A DNA stretch of 64,000 nt from Erwinia sp. E602. Its GTDB lineage: Bacteria > Pseudomonadota > Gammaproteobacteria > Enterobacterales > Enterobacteriaceae. Within the stretch, counting starts at the first letter, position 1, and each line of letters starts with the position of its first letter. Where the stretch lies: contig NZ_CP046582.1 in assembly GCF_018141005.1 (NCBI RefSeq), positions 3,224,001-3,288,000 on the forward strand, given 5' to 3'. Shown piece after piece: positions 52,156 through 62,839 of the stretch. The position numbers were made by a program, and so were the translations under genes. The notes under the pieces are model-generated. The model had not been told where the DNA came from, did no database searches, and saw only the letters and a program-made list of their open reading frames with translations.

Positions 52156-52774
52156 TTTAAACGCAGGCGGGTAAGAATCATCTCCCCGCCTGCCGCTTAT
52201 TTCCCTTCCCGCCTTTACTGACGCCACGTAAGCCTGTTCCTACCCACTCTGCCTGTTTTGCGCAACCGAAATACTGTTGCCGGCTTACAGACAAATATGT
52301 TGCGCAAATGATTAAAAGCGCAACAACCTGCTGCAGGATAAAATTCATAACCTGTTGTAAATTAATATATTATCAGTAAACCCTGTTGTTAAAACACGCA
52401 ACCCACTCATTATTTCACCATTTAAAAATAGTGAAATTCAGTTTAAACCCCTGTTTTAAAGCCAGTTTAGTGGTCAATTCCCCCTTGTAAGCCAGGGCTG
52501 ACAGACATTACCCCTAAAAAAGGTGATGAAAGTGTGATTAGGATCACCAGGAGTTATCAAAGCAGCACTTTCTTCTATTTTTTCTGATGGTAGAGTGTGC
52601 GCCATTAAATTAGCGCGATTAATAAAAACGGCATTGTCATTGCCCATTCTGATAGCGCGCTGATGGCGTATTTAAAGCCAGATTGATTGCCGACGCGCCG
52701 CCTGCCTGCAGGGCAGCAAAACGTCAGCCAGCGGTCTGGCACAGCAATTTATCTTTTCAACACGGGAGAAATCG
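52156..52774 (+). promoter_or_regulatory. sdaC upstream region (619 bp, no gene) with CRP-like site
   Basis: TGTGAT-TAGG-ATCACC at 52533-52548 matches the CRP consensus in nine of ten positions. Upstream, 52250-52400 is AT-rich and holds several copies of TGTTG/GCAAC-type words, and an inverted repeat ATTTCAC/GTGAAAT lies at 52412-52437. A gene could not be found. The features suggest complex control of the transporter downstream. Confidence 0.5.
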
Positions 52775-54058
52775 ATGGAATCTTCACAAACGGCGGTGCT
52801 CAGCCCGGAGGCAACTCAGGATGCCAGCGGCTGGAACAAGAGCGATACCATGTGGATGCTGGGCCTGTACGGAACCGCTATCGGTGCCGGGGTGCTGTTC
52901 CTGCCGATCAACGCCGGCATCGGTGGTCTGATCCCGCTGGTGATCATGGCGCTGCTGGCGTTTCCGATGACCTTCTTCGCCCACCGCGGGCTGTGCCGCT
53001 TTGTGCTCTCCGGCCGTAAACCAGGCGAAGACATCACCGAGGTGGTGGAAGAGCATTTTGGCGTCGGTGCCGGTAAGCTGATCACCCTGCTCTACTTCTT
53101 CGCCATTTACCCGATTCTGCTGGTGTACAGCGTGGCGATCACCAACACCGTTGAAAGCTTTATGACCCACCAGCTGCATATGCAGGCCCCGCCACGGGCG
53201 CTGCTGGCGCTGGTGCTGATCGTCGGCCTGATGACCATCGTGCGCTTCGGTAAAGAGATGATCGTGAAGACCATGAGCGTGCTGGTCTATCCGTTTGTGC
53301 TGGTGCTGATGGCGCTGGCGCTGTACCTGATCCCGCACTGGAACAGCGCGATTTTCGACAACGTCAGCCTGAGCGGCAGCGGTAAAGGGCTGATGATGAC
53401 AATGTGGCTGGCGATCCCGGTGATGGTGTTCTCCTTCAACCACTCGCCGATCATCTCCGCTTTTGCGGTGGCAAAACGTGAAGAGTACGGCGACCAGGCA
53501 GAGAAGAAATGCTCACGCATCCTGGCGCGCAGCCATATCATGATGGTGCTGACGGTGATGTTCTTCGTGTTCAGCTGCGTGCTGAGCCTGACGCCGGAAA
53601 ACCTGGCGGAAGCCAAGGCGCAGAATATTTCAATTCTGTCTTACCTGGCCAACCACTTCGATACGCCGCTGATGGCCTGGCTGGCACCGATCATCGCCAT
53701 GGTGGCGATTACCAAATCCTTCCTCGGCCACTACCTTGGCGCGCGTGAAGGCTTTAACGGTACGGTGAACAAGATGCTGCGCAGCCGCGGCAAGAGCATT
53801 ACCGAGAGCAAGCTGAACCGCTTTACCGCGCTGTTTATGCTGGTGACCACCTGGATCGTCGCCACGCTGGACCCGAGCATCCTCGGCCTGATCGAAAGCC
53901 TGGGCGGCCCGATTATCGCCGTGCTGCTGTTCCTGATGCCGATGTATGCCATTAACAAAGTACCGGCGATGCGCCAGTACAGCGGCAAGCTGAGCAACGT
54001 GTTTGTGGTGCTGGTTGGCCTGGTGGCCATCTCTGCAGTGGCCTACACCCTGTTCTGA
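52775..54058 (+). CDS. sdaC: SdaC-type serine/proton symporter
   Basis: This 427-aa inner-membrane transporter of the HAAAP (STP) family has about 11 hydrophobic segments and matches E. coli SdaC (429 aa) over its whole length: GLYGTAIGAGVLFLPINAG, FNHSPIISAFAVAKREEYGD and FLGHYLGAREGFNG. A GGGAGAA site precedes the ATG. In E. coli sdaC is linked to the serine deaminase sdaB; here it stands alone between ybjG and dacC. Confidence 0.93.
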   Translation: MESSQTAVLSPEATQDASGWNKSDTMWMLGLYGTAIGAGVLFLPINAGIGGLIPLVIMALLAFPMTFFAHRGLCRFVLSGRKPGEDITEVVEEHFGVGAGKLITLLYFFAIYPILLVYSVAITNTVESFMTHQLHMQAPPRALLALVLIVGLMTIVRFGKEMIVKTMSVLVYPFVLVLMALALYLIPHWNSAIFDNVSLSGSGKGLMMTMWLAIPVMVFSFNHSPIISAFAVAKREEYGDQAEKKCSRILARSHIMMVLTVMFFVFSCVLSLTPENLAEAKAQNISILSYLANHFDTPLMAWLAPIIAMVAITKSFLGHYLGAREGFNGTVNKMLRSRGKSITESKLNRFTALFMLVTTWIVATLDPSILGLIESLGGPIIAVLLFLMPMYAINKVPAMRQYSGKLSNVFVVLVGLVAISAVAYTLF

Positions 54059-54078
54059 TCCTGACTCGCTCATAAAGA

Positions 54079-54156
54079 AACCCGGCAATTGTCCTGCCCC
54101 CCAGAAGTTGGTTAGCCAACTGATTCAGGTGCAGTGCAAAAATGCCGGGTTTTTTA
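54079..54156. terminator. Nested terminator between sdaC and dacC
   Basis: An outer 9-bp stem AACCCGGCA / TGCCGGGTT (54079-54087 with 54143-54151) is followed by T and preceded by A, so it can work in both directions. The 55-nt interior contains a further perfect hairpin GTTGG-TTAG-CCAAC (54107-54120). Confidence 0.75.
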
Positions 54157-54185
54157 TTGATTAAGCAAACAACGGGTTGTCTGGA

Positions 54186-55388
54186 TTACGCGAACCAGCT
54201 GCCAAACCAGCCGTGCAGTTTCATCATCACGAAGTCCCAGATGCGGCTGAAGAAGCCGCCCTCTTTCACCTCTTCCATCACCACCAGCGGCCGCTGCTCC
54301 ACCGATTTTCCGTCCAGCTGGAAATCAATGGTGCCCACCACCTGATTTTTCGCCAGCGGCGCGGTCAGCTGCGGATCTTTAAGCGTGAAACTGGCCTTCA
54401 GATTTTTCAGCTGACCTTTCGGCAACGTTACCGCCGCATCGTTAGCCACTCCGAGGCTGACTTCGCTGCGGTCACCAAACCAGACGCGCTGGGTGGTAAA
54501 GGGTTTATCGGCCTTAATCGGCGTCACGGTCTCATAGAAGCGGAAGCCCCAGGTGAGCAGCTTTTCGCTTTCACGGAAGCGAATGGCGTCCGTGGCGGTG
54601 CCCAGCACCACCGAGATCAGACGCATGTCGCCGTCCACCGCCGAGGCCACCAGGTTATTGCCGGCACCGGAGGTGTGGCCGGTTTTAATGCCGTCAACCT
54701 GCAGGTTGGTGCTCCACAGCAGGCGGTTGCGGTTGTACTGGCGGATTTTGTTAAAGGTGAACTCTTTCTCTTTGTTCAGCGCGTACTCGTCCGGCACGTC
54801 GCGGATCAGCGCCTGGCCGATCAGCGCCATATCGCGCGCGGTGCTGTACTGACCTTCTGAATCCAGCCCGTGCACGGTTTTAAACTGGGTATTCTGCAGG
54901 CCCCAGGCCTTGACGTAGTTGTTCATCAGGCTGACAAACGAGTCCTGGCTACCGGCGACGTAGTCCGCCAGCGCAATACTGGCATCGTTACCCGACTGGA
55001 TGACGATGCCTTTGTTCAGCTCTGAGACCGGAATACGGTCGCCGGGCTTGAGGAACATCAGCGACGACCCTTTCAGCGCCGGGTTACCGGTGGCCCAGGC
55101 ATCTTTGCCGATGGTGACCAGATCGTCGTTGTTAATTTTGCCGCTTTTCAGCGCCTGCCCGATGACGTAGCTGGTCATCATTTTGGTCAGACTTGCCGGG
55201 TCAAGACGCTGATCGGCGTTCGATTCGGTTAACACCTTACCGCTGTGATAGTCGATCAGCACCCAGGCTTTGGCGTCGACCTGCGGCGCGGCAGGTGCCT
55301 GCTCGGCGTAAGCGGTGGAGAGGGTTAGCAGTAGCGTTGAGGTGGTGGCCAGCACGGTGAGGCTGGTTAGCAGGCGCGTTTTCTTCAT
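54186..55388 (-). CDS. dacC: D-alanyl-D-alanine carboxypeptidase DacC (PBP6)
   Basis: DacC is a periplasmic carboxypeptidase trimming stem pentapeptides. A signal peptide ends near Ala28. The penicillin-binding motifs are Ser66-Leu-Thr-Lys69, QSGND and [10 protein letters not shown]-terminal beta domain and the amphipathic membrane anchor ([18 protein letters not shown]) follow. The start at 55388 ([10 protein letters not shown]) gives 400 aa, the E. coli length; ten upstream codons in frame are less likely. Confidence 0.95.
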   Translation of the reverse strand: MKKTRLLTSLTVLATTSTLLLTLSTAYAEQAPAAPQVDAKAWVLIDYHSGKVLTESNADQRLDPASLTKMMTSYVIGQALKSGKINNDDLVTIGKDAWATGNPALKGSSLMFLKPGDRIPVSELNKGIVIQSGNDASIALADYVAGSQDSFVSLMNNYVKAWGLQNTQFKTVHGLDSEGQYSTARDMALIGQALIRDVPDEYALNKEKEFTFNKIRQYNRNRLLWSTNLQVDGIKTGHTSGAGNNLVASAVDGDMRLISVVLGTATDAIRFRESEKLLTWGFRFYETVTPIKADKPFTTQRVWFGDRSEVSLGVANDAAVTLPKGQLKNLKASFTLKDPQLTAPLAKNQVVGTIDFQLDGKSVEQRPLVVMEEVKEGGFFSRIWDFVMMKLHGWFGSWFA

Positions 55389-55664
55389 GGCGGGACCGGG
55401 TATCCATTTGAAAGACATTTAGTGGTGAAGCGTAATCTGACGATTAACCGTCCTACACTAAGGCGTTACGACGTTAAATTGAACCGCAGAACCGTAAAGT
55501 TTTCTAAAGTTTACAGGAGGAATGCCCAACCTGCCGCCTGAGTCGCCGTTTTTTTGTGCGAATATCGCTGGCGAGGGCACGCTGACGGGTTTTTCCTGGC
55601 AAAAAGGTTATGACTGTCACAAAAATCCGTTAGGCTGCCGCCAGTCCCCTACCGGAGTAAAAAA

Positions 55665-56318
55665 ATGGATTTAGCCCTGTTCGACCTCGACGAAACCCTG
55701 ATCAGCGATGACAGCACCAGCCTGTGGCTGCGCTGGCTGGTCTCCGAAGGCTTCGCCCCGCCCGGCCTGCTGGATGAAGAGCGGGTGCTGATGGAGCACT
55801 ACTATCAGGGGTGCCTGTCGATGGAAGACTATATGCGTACCACGTTAGCCCCGCTGGCCGGGCTGGCAACCCGCACCGTGGACGGCTGGATCGGCCGGTT
55901 TATTCAGCGCGATATCCTGCCCCGCGTCTATCCGCAGGCCCGCGAGCGGCTTGAGTGGCACCGCCAGCGCGGTGACCTGATCCTGGTGATCTCCGCCAGC
56001 GGTGAACAGCTGGTCAACCCGATCGCCGCGGCGCTGGGTGCCGACGTGGCGCTGGCGGTGGGCGTGTCGATCGTCGATGGACGCTACAGCGGCGGCATTT
56101 TCGGCACCATCACCTACCAGCAGGGTAAACTGACCCGTCTGGCGGAGTGGCAGGCGGAGCAGCCTCATGTATTCGATAAAACCTGGGCCTACAGCGACTC
56201 GATAAACGACGCGCCGATGCTGGCGCACGCCGACCACGCGTGGGTGATTAACCCCGCGCCACCGCTGCACGCGCTGGCAGAACAGCACGGCTGGGAAGTG
56301 CATCGCTGGGTGAGATAA
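55665..56318 (+). CDS. HAD-IB family phosphatase (SerB-like)
   Basis: A 217-aa cytoplasmic hydrolase of the HAD superfamily, subfamily IB. Motif I is Asp7-Leu-Asp9-Glu-Thr11, motif II ISAS, and motif III the lysine and DSINDAPML. The alpha-helical cap lies between motifs I and II. Substrate is unknown; phosphoserine-phosphatase-like chemistry is inferred. It occupies a position near where E. coli has yliJ, and is convergent with yliI with a 12-bp gap. Confidence 0.85.
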   Translation: MDLALFDLDETLISDDSTSLWLRWLVSEGFAPPGLLDEERVLMEHYYQGCLSMEDYMRTTLAPLAGLATRTVDGWIGRFIQRDILPRVYPQARERLEWHRQRGDLILVISASGEQLVNPIAAALGADVALAVGVSIVDGRYSGGIFGTITYQQGKLTRLAEWQAEQPHVFDKTWAYSDSINDAPMLAHADHAWVINPAPPLHALAEQHGWEVHRWVR

Positions 56319-56330
56319 AAGAGCCCGCAA

Positions 56331-57440
56331 TCAGGGCGCCAGTCCCACCTTCAGCAGCCTGCCGTTGGCCTCATCGGTCAGCACGTACAACCAGCCGTCG
56401 GGGCCGCTGCGCACGTCGCGGATGCGCTCGCCGCGGTCGCCCAGCAGCCGCTGCTCTTCCACCACCCGGTCGCCGTTCAGCGTCAGGCGGATCAAGTTTT
56501 TCTCCTTCAGCGCGCCGATAAACAGCGAGTTTTTCCACTGCGGGAAGCGCGCGCTGTTATAGAACGCCATGCCGCTGAGCGCCGGGGAGACCGGCCAGTA
56601 CTTGATCGGCTGCTCGGTGCCCTTCACCTCTCCCCCCTGCGAGCCCGGTACCTTGTCGCCGCCGTAGTCAATGCCCCAGGTGGCCAGCGGCCAGCCGTAG
56701 TTATGGCCCTTACGCGGGATATTCAGCTCATCGCCGCCGCGCGGCCCGTGTTCGCTCTCCCAGATTTCATGCGTCCACGGATTAAGCGCAATACCCTGCG
56801 GGTTGCGCATTCCCCAGCTCCAGATCTCTGGTCGGGCGTCCTTACGCCCGACCAGCGGATTGTCCTCAGGCACCGAACCGTCGGCCTTCAGACGCACAAT
56901 TTTCCCCTGCAGCGCGTTGAGATCCTGCGCTTTCTCCGCGTGGAAGTTATCGCCGAAGGTGATAAACAGGTCGCCGTTACGATCAAAGGCCAGCCTTGAA
57001 CCGAGATTCGCGCCGGAGGAGAGGCCCGGCTGGCGCAGCACCTCGCGGAAATCGCGCAGCTGGCGATGATCTTCACTCAGCGTACCGTAGCCCACCGCCG
57101 CCCCTGCGCCCTGCTCGCCCTTCAGCGTGTAGCTGAGCCAGACGCGGCGGCTGCTGGCAAAGTCAGGCGCCGGTACCACGTCGAGCAGCCCGCCCTGGCG
57201 CTGCGCCCACACCTGCGGCACCCCGCTAATCGGCGCAGAGAGGGCGTGGCCCGGCTGCCACCAGCGCAGCTGACCGGAACGTTCGGTGATCAGCATCCCC
57301 TGATTGTCCGGCAGAAATGCCAGCGACCACGGGTGATCGAGCCCGTCCAGCAGTTCTTCAACCTTGACGTTATCGGCCCGCGCGCCGCTGACGCTAAGCA
57401 GCACGGCAGAGGCAATGAACAGAATGGCAGCAAGCCGCAT
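56331..57440 (-). CDS. yliI: PQQ-dependent soluble aldose sugar dehydrogenase YliI (Asd)
   Basis: A periplasmic quinoprotein with a six-bladed propeller that oxidises aldoses using PQQ. A signal peptide (MRLAAILFIASAVLLSVSGA) precedes the mature protein. Family blocks HPWSLAFLPDNQGMLITER, GMRNPQGIALNPWTHEIWES and EHGPRGGDELN (metal/PQQ site) are seen. It is 369 aa (E. coli 371). Confidence 0.94.
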   Translation of the reverse strand: MRLAAILFIASAVLLSVSGARADNVKVEELLDGLDHPWSLAFLPDNQGMLITERSGQLRWWQPGHALSAPISGVPQVWAQRQGGLLDVVPAPDFASSRRVWLSYTLKGEQGAGAAVGYGTLSEDHRQLRDFREVLRQPGLSSGANLGSRLAFDRNGDLFITFGDNFHAEKAQDLNALQGKIVRLKADGSVPEDNPLVGRKDARPEIWSWGMRNPQGIALNPWTHEIWESEHGPRGGDELNIPRKGHNYGWPLATWGIDYGGDKVPGSQGGEVKGTEQPIKYWPVSPALSGMAFYNSARFPQWKNSLFIGALKEKNLIRLTLNGDRVVEEQRLLGDRGERIRDVRSGPDGWLYVLTDEANGRLLKVGLAP

Positions 57441-57542
57441 AAAAATTCTCCAGAAAAAAGGGGGGCTTGCTAAATTTAGCGAATGACCGGCAGAACGCGG
57501 CGTTTTTTACAAAAGCTTAAGTTCGGCTGTTCAGCTTATGGC

Positions 57543-58451
57543 TCAGCTTTTCAGCTTCGGATCCAGCGCGTCGCGCAGGCCATCGCCGAGCAGGTTAAAC
57601 GCCAGTACGGTGAGGAAGATGGCCAGGCTGGGGAACACCGCCACGTGGGGGGCCATCACCATATCGGCCTGCGCCGCGTTAAGCATCGCTCCCCACTCCG
57701 GGGTCGGCGGCTGCGCGCCCAGCCCGAGAAAAGAGAGGCTGGCCGCCGAAATGATCGAGGTGCCGATGCGCATGGTGAAGTAGACCACGATCGACGAGAG
57801 CGTGCCGGGCAGGATATGGCGAAAAATAATGGTGCCGTCACCGGCACCGATGCTGCGCGCCGACTCGATAAAGGTCTGATGCTTCAGCACCAGGGTGTTA
57901 CCGCGCACCAGGCGGGCAAAGGCCGGGATGCTGAAGATCGCCACCGCCACCACCACGTTGCCCATACCGTTGCCCATGATGGCCACCACGGCAATCGCCA
58001 GCAAAATGCCGGGAAAGGCAAACAGCACGTCACAGATGCGCATCACGATGCGGTCCCACCAGCCCTCATAGTAGCCCGCCAGCAGCCCCAGCAGCGTGCC
58101 GATGGCGGCACCGACGGCCACTGAGAAGAAGCCGGCGATCAGCGACAGCCGGGTACCAACCAGCACCCGGCTGAAAATATCGCGCCCCAGCGCGTCCACG
58201 CCAAACCAGTGCAGCGCCGAGGGCCCCTCGTTCAGCCGATCGTAGTCAAAGTAGTTTTCGGCATCAAAGGGGGCCAGCTGCGGGGCGAACAGCGCCACCA
58301 GCAGCAGCAGCAGCACAAAGCCGGCCGCGGCCAGCGCTACCGGCTGACGGCGGAAGCGCCGCCAGAATTCACGCCAGGGTGTACGAATCCGATCCCGTTC
58401 CAGAACCGGCATCGTGGAGAGCGCAGCGTCGCGCCGCCAGTTGATCATCAT
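57543..58451 (-). CDS. gsiD: Glutathione ABC transporter permease GsiD
   Basis: GsiD is an inner-membrane permease of the DppC/OppC type for the GsiABCD glutathione importer. The N-terminal OppC cytoplasmic segment, six helices and EAA loop [20 protein letters not shown] are present. It is 302 aa (E. coli 303), 6 bp downstream of gsiC, and ends the operon. Confidence 0.95.
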   Translation of the reverse strand: MMINWRRDAALSTMPVLERDRIRTPWREFWRRFRRQPVALAAAGFVLLLLLVALFAPQLAPFDAENYFDYDRLNEGPSALHWFGVDALGRDIFSRVLVGTRLSLIAGFFSVAVGAAIGTLLGLLAGYYEGWWDRIVMRICDVLFAFPGILLAIAVVAIMGNGMGNVVVAVAIFSIPAFARLVRGNTLVLKHQTFIESARSIGAGDGTIIFRHILPGTLSSIVVYFTMRIGTSIISAASLSFLGLGAQPPTPEWGAMLNAAQADMVMAPHVAVFPSLAIFLTVLAFNLLGDGLRDALDPKLKS

Positions 58452-58457
58452 CTGCCC

Positions 58458-59378
58458 TTATTTATAACGAATCGTCGGGTTGATCGCCGCGTACAGCATA
58501 TCAACCGCCAGGTTAATCAGAATAAACTCCAGTGAAAACAGCAGCACTTCCGCCTGTATCACCGGGTAATCACGCATTTCCACCGAGTCGACCAGCAGCC
58601 GTCCGAGCCCCGGCCAGTTAAACACCACCTCGACCACGATCGAGCCGCCGAGCAGGAAACCAAACTGCAGGCCCATCATGGTCACCACCGGGATCATCGC
58701 GTTGCGCAGGCCGTGTTTGAGAACCACCAGCGACTCGCGCACCCCCTTGGCGCGGGCGGTACGGATATAGTCCTCCTGCAGCACGTCGACAAACGAGGCG
58801 CGGGTAAAGCGCGCCATTACCGCCGCCACCGCGGCACCCAGCGTCATCGAGGGCAGGATATAGTGCAGCCAGCTGTCGGCACCGACGGTCGGTAACCAGC
58901 CCAGTTCAACGGAGAACACCTGCATCAGCAGGATCCCCAGCGCAAACGCCGGAAAGGAGATACCGGACACGGCCAGCGCCATCCCCAGCCGGTCGGGCCA
59001 GCGGTTGCGCCACACCGCCGAGCTGATGCCGATCGCCATTCCAAATACCACCGACCAGCCCATGCTGCACAGCGTCAGCCACAGCGTCGGCAGAAAGCGC
59101 AACGCGATCTCTTCGGAAACCGGCCGCTTAGAGACCATCGACTGGCCAAAATCGCCCTGCAGCGCGTGGGTAATATAGCGCCAGAACTGCTGCGGCAGCG
59201 GCAGATCCAGCCCCAGCTGCTGACGTACCATTGCCACCACCGTCGCATCAGCTTCCCGCCCGGCGATCAGCCGCGCCGGATCGCCGGGCAGCAGGTGGAC
59301 AAACAGAAACACCACCACCGCCACGATCAGCAGCGTGGGGATCAGGCCCAGTAAGCGTTTTAGAAAATAGTTAAGCAT
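58458..59378 (-). CDS. gsiC: Glutathione ABC transporter permease GsiC
   Basis: GsiC is the DppB-type permease partner of GsiD. It has six hydrophobic segments and the EAA-type loop [20 protein letters not shown], with [12 protein letters not shown] near the N-terminus. It is 306 aa, as in E. coli. Confidence 0.95.
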   Translation of the reverse strand: MLNYFLKRLLGLIPTLLIVAVVVFLFVHLLPGDPARLIAGREADATVVAMVRQQLGLDLPLPQQFWRYITHALQGDFGQSMVSKRPVSEEIALRFLPTLWLTLCSMGWSVVFGMAIGISSAVWRNRWPDRLGMALAVSGISFPAFALGILLMQVFSVELGWLPTVGADSWLHYILPSMTLGAAVAAVMARFTRASFVDVLQEDYIRTARAKGVRESLVVLKHGLRNAMIPVVTMMGLQFGFLLGGSIVVEVVFNWPGLGRLLVDSVEMRDYPVIQAEVLLFSLEFILINLAVDMLYAAINPTIRYK

Positions 59379-59419
59379 GCTTTTCCCTGCGCCCCCCTGC
59401 GGGGGCGCGTTAAGCTCTG

Positions 59420-60955
59420 TTATTTCAGATCGGCATCATCAAAGCTGAACGAGGTGTCCGGCATCACGTAAAAACCGCTGAGGTTTTTGCTGTTCGCCGA
59501 GACCAGTTTCTCCACCACCAGCGGTGCCCACGGGCGATCGTTCCAGATGCGGTCCTGCGCATCCTTATACAGCGCGGCTTTTTTCGCGCCGTCGGTGGTG
59601 TTCAGCGCGTCGGTCAGGTCTTTATCCACCTGCGGATTGCTGTAGAAGGCGGTGTTAAAGATGGCTGGCGGCCAGGACTGGGTGGCAAACAGCGGCGTCA
59701 GCGCCCAGTTGGCTTCACCGGTCGAGGCGGACCAGCCGGTGTAGAACATACGGACTCCGCTCTCTTTCTGCCCCTTCTCTTCCACCTGTGCGGCGCGCTG
59801 ACCTGCGTCCATCGCCGTCAGTTCGACCTTAATGCCCACCTGCGCCAGCTGCTGCTGGGTAAACTGCAGCACCTTTTGCGCGGTGCTGTGGTTGTGTGAC
59901 GACCACAGCGCGGTGGTAAAGCCGTTCGGGTAGCCCGCTTCCTTCAACAGCTCGCGCGCTTTCGCCGGGTTGTACTCAAGGGCCGGATAGCTTTGCGCAT
60001 ACTGAATCGACGGCGGCACAATGCCGGTGGCCGGCGTGGCGTAACCGGCAAAGGCCACCTTCACCAGCGCCTCACGGTTAATCGCGTAGTTAATCGCCTC
60101 ACGCACCTTCGGGTTGTCAAACGGCTTCTGGGTAACGTTAAAGCTGATATAGCGCTGCATGATTGACGGTGAGGTCACCAGGTCAACCTTGCTGTTTTTC
60201 TCCAGCAGCTTCGCCTGCTCAAACGGGATCGGGAAAGCAAAGTTGGCCTCACCGGTCTGCAGCATCGCCGAGCGGGTGTTGTTGTCCACCACCGGACGCC
60301 AGGTAATGCTGTCAAGCTTCGGATAGCCCGGCTTCCAGTAGCCGGCGAACTTCTTCACCTTCACAAAATCGGTCTGATTCCAGGTGACGAACTCATAGGG
60401 GCCGGTGCCCACCGGGTGGAAGCCGATATCCTTGCCGTACTTTTTCAGCGCGTCCGGCGAAATCATCGCCGCCACCGGGCTGGCAAGGGTGTTGATAAAC
60501 GCCGAGAACGGTGCCTTCAGGGTAATTTTTACCGTATGGTCGTCCACTACGCTGGTGCCGGCCACCGGACGGAACAGGTTGCCGCGCTTCAGGTGGTTGT
60601 CCGGCGCGCTTGCGCGATCGAGGTTGGCCTTGACCGCCGCCGCGTTGAAATCGGTGCCGTCCTGGAATTTCACCCCCTGACGCAGCTTAATGGTGTAGTT
60701 CAGCCCGTCGTCGCTGACCTGATAGCTCTCGGCCAGCACGTTCTGCAGCTTCATCTCTTTGTCGAAGCCAAACAGCCCCTGATAGAAGGATTTAGCCACC
60801 GCCTGCGACAGGGTGTCGTTGGCATCGTACGGGTCCAGCGTGGTGAAATTCGAGCCGACCGCCACGGTAATATCTTTCGCCGCCCAGGCCGGTACGGCAG
60901 CCATGCTGCCGAGCAGACCGGCGGTTAACAGCCATTTACGCGAGTGATTCATCAT
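59420..60955 (-). CDS. gsiB: Periplasmic glutathione-binding protein GsiB
   Basis: GsiB is the SBP_bac_5 receptor of the importer. The signal peptide ends near AWAAKD; the mature N-terminus ([20 protein letters not shown]) and [20 protein letters not shown] match E. coli GsiB. It is 511 aa (E. coli 512) and lies between gsiA and gsiC on the same strand. Confidence 0.96.
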   Translation of the reverse strand: MMNHSRKWLLTAGLLGSMAAVPAWAAKDITVAVGSNFTTLDPYDANDTLSQAVAKSFYQGLFGFDKEMKLQNVLAESYQVSDDGLNYTIKLRQGVKFQDGTDFNAAAVKANLDRASAPDNHLKRGNLFRPVAGTSVVDDHTVKITLKAPFSAFINTLASPVAAMISPDALKKYGKDIGFHPVGTGPYEFVTWNQTDFVKVKKFAGYWKPGYPKLDSITWRPVVDNNTRSAMLQTGEANFAFPIPFEQAKLLEKNSKVDLVTSPSIMQRYISFNVTQKPFDNPKVREAINYAINREALVKVAFAGYATPATGIVPPSIQYAQSYPALEYNPAKARELLKEAGYPNGFTTALWSSHNHSTAQKVLQFTQQQLAQVGIKVELTAMDAGQRAAQVEEKGQKESGVRMFYTGWSASTGEANWALTPLFATQSWPPAIFNTAFYSNPQVDKDLTDALNTTDGAKKAALYKDAQDRIWNDRPWAPLVVEKLVSANSKNLSGFYVMPDTSFSFDDADLK

Positions 60956-60988
60956 ATCTCAGTCCTTTAGTATCGTTATGCTCAAATT

Positions 60989-62839
60989 TTATGCGCGGCT
61001 GATGGTGTGCCGGGCAACAAAGTGGCCGGCGCTGACCTCAACCAGCGGTGCCACCAGCGGCTCATCCCCCGGCGCGCGCAGCGGGCTGGGGATCTCATCC
61101 ACCAGCAGCGCCCGCTCGCGCCGCCGCTGGCCGGGACAGGCGACCGGCACGGCGGCCATCAGTTTACGGGTGTAGGGGTGCTGCGGATTCTCGAACACCG
61201 CCTGGCGCGGCCCCATCTCGACGATCTGGCCGAGGTACATCACCGCCACCCGGTGGCTGATGCGTTCCACCACCGCCATATCATGCGAGATAAACAGGTA
61301 AGCGATGCCGTCTTCGCGCTGCAGGTCGAGCAGCAGGTTGATGATCTGCGCGCGGATCGAGACGTCCAGCGCCGACACCGACTCATCGGCGATCACCACC
61401 TTCGGCTTCAGCGCCAGCGCGCGGGCGATACAGATCCGCTGCCGCTGGCCGCCGGAAAACTCGTGCGGGTAGCGCTGCGCGTGCTCCGGCAGCAGCCCGA
61501 CCCGCTCCAGCAGGGCCGCCACCCGCTGCTGCGCCTCACGGCCGCGGGCGATGCCGTGGATCAGCAGCGGCTCCATAATCGAAAAACCGACCGTCTGCCG
61601 CGGGTCGAGCGAGGCGTAAGGATCCTGGAAGATAAACTGGATATCGCGCCGCAGGTGCGACAGTGCCGCACCATTGAGCTGGTCAATGCGCTGGCCGTTA
61701 AAGGTGATGGTGCCGTGCTGGCTCTCAACCAGCCGCAGCAGCGAGCGGCCGGTGGTCGACTTGCCGCTGCCGGACTCGCCGACCAGCGCCAGTGTCTCCC
61801 CGGGCCAGAGATCGAAGCTGACCTTCTCCACCGCGTGTACGCGGCGGGTCACGCGATTGAGCAGCCCGCTGCGCAGGTCAAAGCGGGTGGTCAGGTTGGC
61901 CACCTGCAGCACCGGCGGCACGCCGCTCACTACCGTATCCTGCGGCGTTTCGTCGCCGCGCTGGCCGTTTTCGACCAGCGGGAACTTCGCCGGCAGCGGC
62001 CGTCCGGCCATTTCACCGAGCGTCGGCACCGCCGCCAGCAGCGCCCGGGTATAGGGCTGCTGCGGGCGGGAGAAGATCGCCTCCACGCTGCCGGTTTCAA
62101 CCACGTCGCCGCGCAGCATCACCTGCACGCGATCGGCCATCTCCGCCACCACCCCCATGTCGTGGGTGATAAAGATCACCGCCATCTGCATCTCTTTCTG
62201 CAGCACGCGGATCAGCTGCAGGATCTGCGCCTGAATGGTGACGTCCAGCGCGGTGGTCGGTTCGTCAGCGATCAGCAGCGCCGGGCGGCAGGAGAGCGCC
62301 ATGGCGATCATCACCCGCTGACGCATGCCGCCAGAGAGCTGGTGCGGATAGCGGGTCAGCACGTTGTTTGCATCGGGAATGCGCACCAGATCGAGCATCC
62401 GCCGCGCCTCGTGCAGCGCCTGCTGATGGCTTTTGCCCTGGTGCAGGCGGATCGATTCGGCAATCTGTTCGCCGACCGGGAACACCGGGTTCAGCGAGGT
62501 CATCGGCTCCTGGAAGATCATTGCAATATCGGCACCGCGCAGACTGCGCATCTGCTGCTGCGGCAGGCGGGCCAGATCGACGCGCGGCTGGCCGGGGCGC
62601 GACAGCCAGATTTCACCGCTGTCGATGCGTCCGCCGCCCTGTTCGATCAGCCGCATCAGCGCCAGCGAGGTGACCGACTTGCCGGAGCCGGACTCGCCGA
62701 CGATGGCCAGCGTTTCGCCCTGGCCTACGCTCAGCGACAGGTCGTTAACCGCCTGGATGCGCTGCTGCTGGTGCTGAAAGCTGACGCTGAGGTTGTTGAC
62801 CTCCAGCACCGGGATGCGCGGGGGCTGAACGTCGCTCAT
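60989..62839 (-). CDS. gsiA: Glutathione ABC transporter ATP-binding protein GsiA
   Basis: GsiA carries two complete nucleotide-binding domains in one chain, each with GESGSGKS Walker A and a signature ([24 protein letters not shown]). Oligopeptide-type C-terminal extensions follow each domain. It is 616 aa (E. coli 623). Its start overlaps the iaaA stop by 4 bp. Confidence 0.96.
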   Translation of the reverse strand: MSDVQPPRIPVLEVNNLSVSFQHQQQRIQAVNDLSLSVGQGETLAIVGESGSGKSVTSLALMRLIEQGGGRIDSGEIWLSRPGQPRVDLARLPQQQMRSLRGADIAMIFQEPMTSLNPVFPVGEQIAESIRLHQGKSHQQALHEARRMLDLVRIPDANNVLTRYPHQLSGGMRQRVMIAMALSCRPALLIADEPTTALDVTIQAQILQLIRVLQKEMQMAVIFITHDMGVVAEMADRVQVMLRGDVVETGSVEAIFSRPQQPYTRALLAAVPTLGEMAGRPLPAKFPLVENGQRGDETPQDTVVSGVPPVLQVANLTTRFDLRSGLLNRVTRRVHAVEKVSFDLWPGETLALVGESGSGKSTTGRSLLRLVESQHGTITFNGQRIDQLNGAALSHLRRDIQFIFQDPYASLDPRQTVGFSIMEPLLIHGIARGREAQQRVAALLERVGLLPEHAQRYPHEFSGGQRQRICIARALALKPKVVIADESVSALDVSIRAQIINLLLDLQREDGIAYLFISHDMAVVERISHRVAVMYLGQIVEMGPRQAVFENPQHPYTRKLMAAVPVACPGQRRRERALLVDEIPSPLRAPGDEPLVAPLVEVSAGHFVARHTISRA

